In this document: in pieces, positions 14,321 to 16,693 of the stretch
How positions within the stretch are numbered: the stretch's first letter is position 1
Layout of the letters: each line of letters begins with the position of its first letter
Assembly: GCA_009922405.1 (NCBI GenBank)
Contig: RFVZ01000025.1
Span: 1 to 16,693 of the forward strand
Reading direction: 5' to 3'
DNA: 16,693 nucleotides
Source: Betaproteobacteria bacterium
GTDB lineage: Bacteria; Pseudomonadota; Gammaproteobacteria; Burkholderiales; Burkholderiaceae_E
Program-made: the position numbers and the translations under genes
The notes under the pieces: model-generated
Database searches by the model: none
What the model was told of the DNA's origin: nothing
The model's input: the letters and a program-made list of their open reading frames with translations, nothing else

Positions 14321-15333
14321 GAAGGCACCCCCATAACGCCTGTCACCTCAGCCAGTACTGCCTGAAGCGAAGCCGCGTCATGAATCGAACTGCTACGCAG
14401 TTCCGGGGCAATCCGACGGGTCAAGCCAGCCAATACTTTACCTGGTCCACATTCGATCAAATGGGTCACCCCCATTGACTGCAACCGTAACACCACCTCA
14501 ACCCATCGCACCGGCCCCCAAGCCTGCCGGACCAACGCATCCCGGATGCGATCTGGTCCTGACTCAATCGCCACGTCAATGTTGTTGACCAAGGGGATGC
14601 CTGGTGTTTGAAAAGCGAGTTCAGCCAACGCGCCCCTGAGCACGAGACCAGCAGGTTCGAGCAAGGACGCATGAAATGGCGCCGAAACCGGAAGAGGCAG
14701 AGCCCGTTTCGCGCCAGCCGCTTTGGCCAAAACACAAGCCCGTTCAACGGCCTCACGATGCCCGGCAACAACCACTTGAGACGGCGCGTTAAAATTTACC
14801 GCTTCGACGACGGCGGGTTCGCCGTGCGCTTTCGCGTCGGCGCTGGCCTGGTCACAGACCGCCAGTACCGCGGCATCCTCAAGGCCCAAAATGGCCGCCA
14901 TGGCCCCCGACCCGACCGGAACCGCATCCTGCATTGCTCGAGCGCGAATCCGAACCAGTCGAACGGCATCTGCCAAGTTCAGTGAGCCTGTCGCCACCAA
15001 CGCAGAGTACTCGCCGAGGCTATGTCCGGCGACCGCTGCAGGTTCGGGTCCACCAACAGCTCGCCAGGCGGCGAGCGTAGCGCAACCCGCAACCAGCATG
15101 GCGGGTTGGGTATTGGTTGTTAAATTCAAGGACTCGATAGGACCGCGCGCTATCAGACCGCTCAGGTCCTCCGCGAGCGCCGCATCAGCTTCCGTCAGCA
15201 CTGCCTGCACAGCATTCTCAATCTTGAGATCCGTTGCGGTTACCGGTGAAGACTCCCCTCGCGGGGCAAAGAAGCCGTTGAGCATGCCCACCGACTGTGA
15301 GCCCTGCCCGGGGAAAACAAACGCAATCGTCAT
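14317..15333 (-). CDS. fabD: Malonyl-CoA:ACP transacylase
   Basis: Transfers malonyl from CoA to AcpP, supplying the chain-extender unit. Active-site features are present: GQGSQ (9-13), the nucleophile S105 in GHSLGEYSA, substrate-binding R130 in VRIRARAMQ, and H221 in SAPFHASLLEP; GPGKVLAGLTRR is a usual C-terminal motif. It has 338 aa against roughly 310 in most FabD. The excess comes from an insertion after GMLNGFF (about residues 23-40), a few residues near 163-172 (ASADAKAHGEP), and a slightly longer C-terminus. The catalytic core is complete, so I expect normal function. The ATG at 15333 follows fabH by 25 nt and has only a weak Shine-Dalgarno match. Confidence 0.96.
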   Translation of the reverse strand: MTIAFVFPGQGSQSVGMLNGFFAPRGESSPVTATDLKIENAVQAVLTEADAALAEDLSGLIARGPIESLNLTTNTQPAMLVAGCATLAAWRAVGGPEPAAVAGHSLGEYSALVATGSLNLADAVRLVRIRARAMQDAVPVGSGAMAAILGLEDAAVLAVCDQASADAKAHGEPAVVEAVNFNAPSQVVVAGHREAVERACVLAKAAGAKRALPLPVSAPFHASLLEPAGLVLRGALAELAFQTPGIPLVNNIDVAIESGPDRIRDALVRQAWGPVRWVEVVLRLQSMGVTHLIECGPGKVLAGLTRRIAPELRSSSIHDAASLQAVLAEVTGVMGVPS

Positions 15334-15358
15334 AAATCAAATCCGTACTTCACGCACT

Positions 15359-16351
15359 TCAGAATCTTAAAAGCACCGCACCCCAGGCAAAACCCCCGCC
15401 GACCCCTTGCAGTAATACATGCTGAGCCGATTGAATTCGACCCTCCCGCACCGCCACGTCAAACGCGAGGGGGACCGAAGCCGCAGACGTATTCGCATGT
15501 CGATCCAAAGTGACGATGACTCGCCCGGAATCAATGCCAAGGCGCCGACCAGTGAACTGGAGGATTCGAATATTCGCTTGATGGGGTATTAACCAATCCA
15601 AGTCCGCGACCGCCATACCGGCCTTATCGAGCACTTCTCGGGCGACCGAATCCAGTACCGTGACGGCCAGCTTGAAGACCGCCTGCCCATCCATCTTCAA
15701 GAAGGGGTGCCCGACAATTTCACCCTTTCGAATTGAACCTGGTGTACATAAAATCGAGGCATGGCGACCGTCCGCATGCAGCGCCGTGCTGAGGATGCCA
15801 GGTAACTGGTCGGCCACCAGAACGACCGCTCCCGCCCCGTCGCCAAACAGCACACAACTGGTTCGATCGGACCAATCGAGGATGGTTGAAAAGGTCTCAG
15901 CCCCAATCACAAGCGCGCAGCGTGCGAGACCGCTCCGGATCATCGAATCTGCAGTTGCAAGGGCATAGACAAACCCCGCACAAACGGCCTGCACATCAAA
16001 TGCAGCCCCACCAAATGCACCCAGTTCACGCTGGATCAAACAGGCGGTACTCGGAAAAATCTGGTCTGGGGTGGACGTTGCGACAATCAAGAGGTCGACG
16101 TCAGCAGCCGTCCTACCGGCGGCGTCAAGGGCGCGCTGCCCAGCCTGCGCACCCAGCGTGGCGGTTGTTTCATCGCCTGAGGCTAAATACCGATTGCGGA
16201 TGCCGGTCCTTTCGACAATCCAGTCATCTGAGGTTTCAATCCCGCGCTCGGCAAGCTCAGCAACCAGCTCTGCGTTCGATACGGATCGCTCAGGTAACGC
16301 GGAGCCGGTACCCACGATGCGTGCGAACCGCGGAGATGAAATGTCATGCAT
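15359..16351 (-). CDS. fabH: 3-oxoacyl-[acyl-carrier-protein] synthase III
   Basis: Starts fatty-acid synthesis by condensing acetyl-CoA with malonyl-ACP. The triad is C124 (QAVCAGFVYA), H257 (LIPHQANIRI) and N287 (RHANTSAASVP). The N-terminal GTGSALPE, the DDWIVERTGIRNR block and the C-terminal GVGGGFAWGAVLLRF are standard KASIII features. The 330 aa are of normal length. The ATG at 16351 adds about ten residues before the conserved FARIVGTG start, and no clear Shine-Dalgarno sequence is visible. The gene lies 66 nt after plsX; plsX-fabH-fabD-fabG-acpP-fabF is the classic fab cluster. Confidence 0.97.
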   Translation of the reverse strand: MHDISSPRFARIVGTGSALPERSVSNAELVAELAERGIETSDDWIVERTGIRNRYLASGDETTATLGAQAGQRALDAAGRTAADVDLLIVATSTPDQIFPSTACLIQRELGAFGGAAFDVQAVCAGFVYALATADSMIRSGLARCALVIGAETFSTILDWSDRTSCVLFGDGAGAVVLVADQLPGILSTALHADGRHASILCTPGSIRKGEIVGHPFLKMDGQAVFKLAVTVLDSVAREVLDKAGMAVADLDWLIPHQANIRILQFTGRRLGIDSGRVIVTLDRHANTSAASVPLAFDVAVREGRIQSAQHVLLQGVGGGFAWGAVLLRF

Positions 16352-16417
16352 TAGCGGGGAGCGAAATCAACCACGCGTGGAGTGTACGCTCAGATGACTT
16401 GTGTCGGTGCCGAAACC

Positions 16418-16693
16418 TCAGCCAAGCACCTTGGCTATTCGATCAACGAGTCCGTTGCGGGCGGCATCCCGAGCGCGGCCCAGTGCATTAACAAACGCCA
16501 CTGCGTCCGCGGAACCGTGGCTCTTGATGACCACGCCGCGAAGTCCAACCAGGCTCGCGCCATTGTAGCGACGGGGATCCAAGCGGCGTTTGAATCGCTT
16601 CAGCACCGGGAATGCCATTAACGCGAGGACCTTGGAGAGCGGTGTGCGTTCGAATTCCTCGCGGATAAAGCCTGTCATCAATTGAGCCAAGCC
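16418..16693 (-). CDS. plsX: Phosphate acyltransferase PlsX, C-terminal part (runs off the right edge)
   Basis: PlsX converts acyl-ACP to acyl-phosphate, the acyl donor for PlsY in phospholipid synthesis. Only the last 91 codons are in the window, opening with GGC TTG GCT. The family C-terminus is recognisable: MTGFIREEFERTPLSKVLAL, then RRLDPRRYNGASLVGLRGVV, then KSHGSADAVAFVNAL. There is no sign of damage within the visible part, which ends in TGA 66 nt before fabH. The 5' end and any rpmF partner upstream cannot be seen. Confidence 0.93.
   Translation of the reverse strand, partial: GLAQLMTGFIREEFERTPLSKVLALMAFPVLKRFKRRLDPRRYNGASLVGLRGVVIKSHGSADAVAFVNALGRARDAARNGLVDRIAKVLG

Noticed and set aside
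16376..16408. Sigma-70 promoter in the plsX-fabH gap (CCGACA and TACACT)
   Set aside because: The spacer is only 15 nt and both boxes match the consensus poorly, so I could not support it.
1..16693. CRISPR arrays, insertion sequences, phage genes or horizontally acquired islands
   Set aside because: No repeated spacers, transposase motifs, attachment-site repeats or abrupt composition changes were visible. All genes are conserved core functions on one strand.

Overview
The window comes from a proteobacterial chromosome, most likely a betaproteobacterium of the Burkholderiales type. The evidence is the gene order plus the AcpP, UvrC, LepA and PgsA sequences. I infer this from remembered family sequences and not from a search. 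GC looks a little under 60% by eye. Every gene I can support lies on the minus strand, so transcription runs from the right edge to the left edge.

Layout in transcription order (high to low coordinates): the end of plsX, then fabH, fabD, fabG, acpP and fabF (fatty-acid and phospholipid synthesis); a small two-helix membrane protein resembling YgfX/CptA; a periplasmic serine protease (mucD/degP type); lepA (EF4) and lepB (signal peptidase I); rnc, era and recO (RNA processing, ribosome assembly, recombination repair); pdxJ (vitamin B6); an unusual in-frame acpS-nagZ fusion; uvrC; pgsA; and the 5' end of a tRNA-Gly gene with its own promoter. Genes are tightly packed, with overlaps of 4 to 14 nt or gaps of 10 to 99 nt. 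No stretch over 100 nt lacks a gene, and I see no intrinsic terminator, mobile element, CRISPR array or phage gene.

The genes link membrane building (PlsX, FabHDGF, AcpP, PgsA, and AcpS which activates AcpP) with export and envelope quality control (LepB, MucD), cell-wall recycling (NagZ) and core RNA/DNA maintenance (Rnc, Era, LepA, RecO, UvrC).

Most of the window is ordinary conserved core genome. The points worth attention are: (1) acpS and nagZ read as one 486-codon frame, yet a strong Shine-Dalgarno sequence and an ATG for NagZ remain at the junction, and removing one C from a four-C run would restore an ATGA stop/start overlap; (2) the mucD gene lacks the rpoE-rseA-rseB genes that usually precede it in related bacteria; (3) a 12-bp perfect stem lies between mucD and lepA and competes with a second small palindrome; (4) a near-consensus promoter for tRNA-Gly uses the pgsA stop codon as part of its -35 box; and (5) there is a probable extended -10 promoter in front of acpP. 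I did not find a wholly new biological system.
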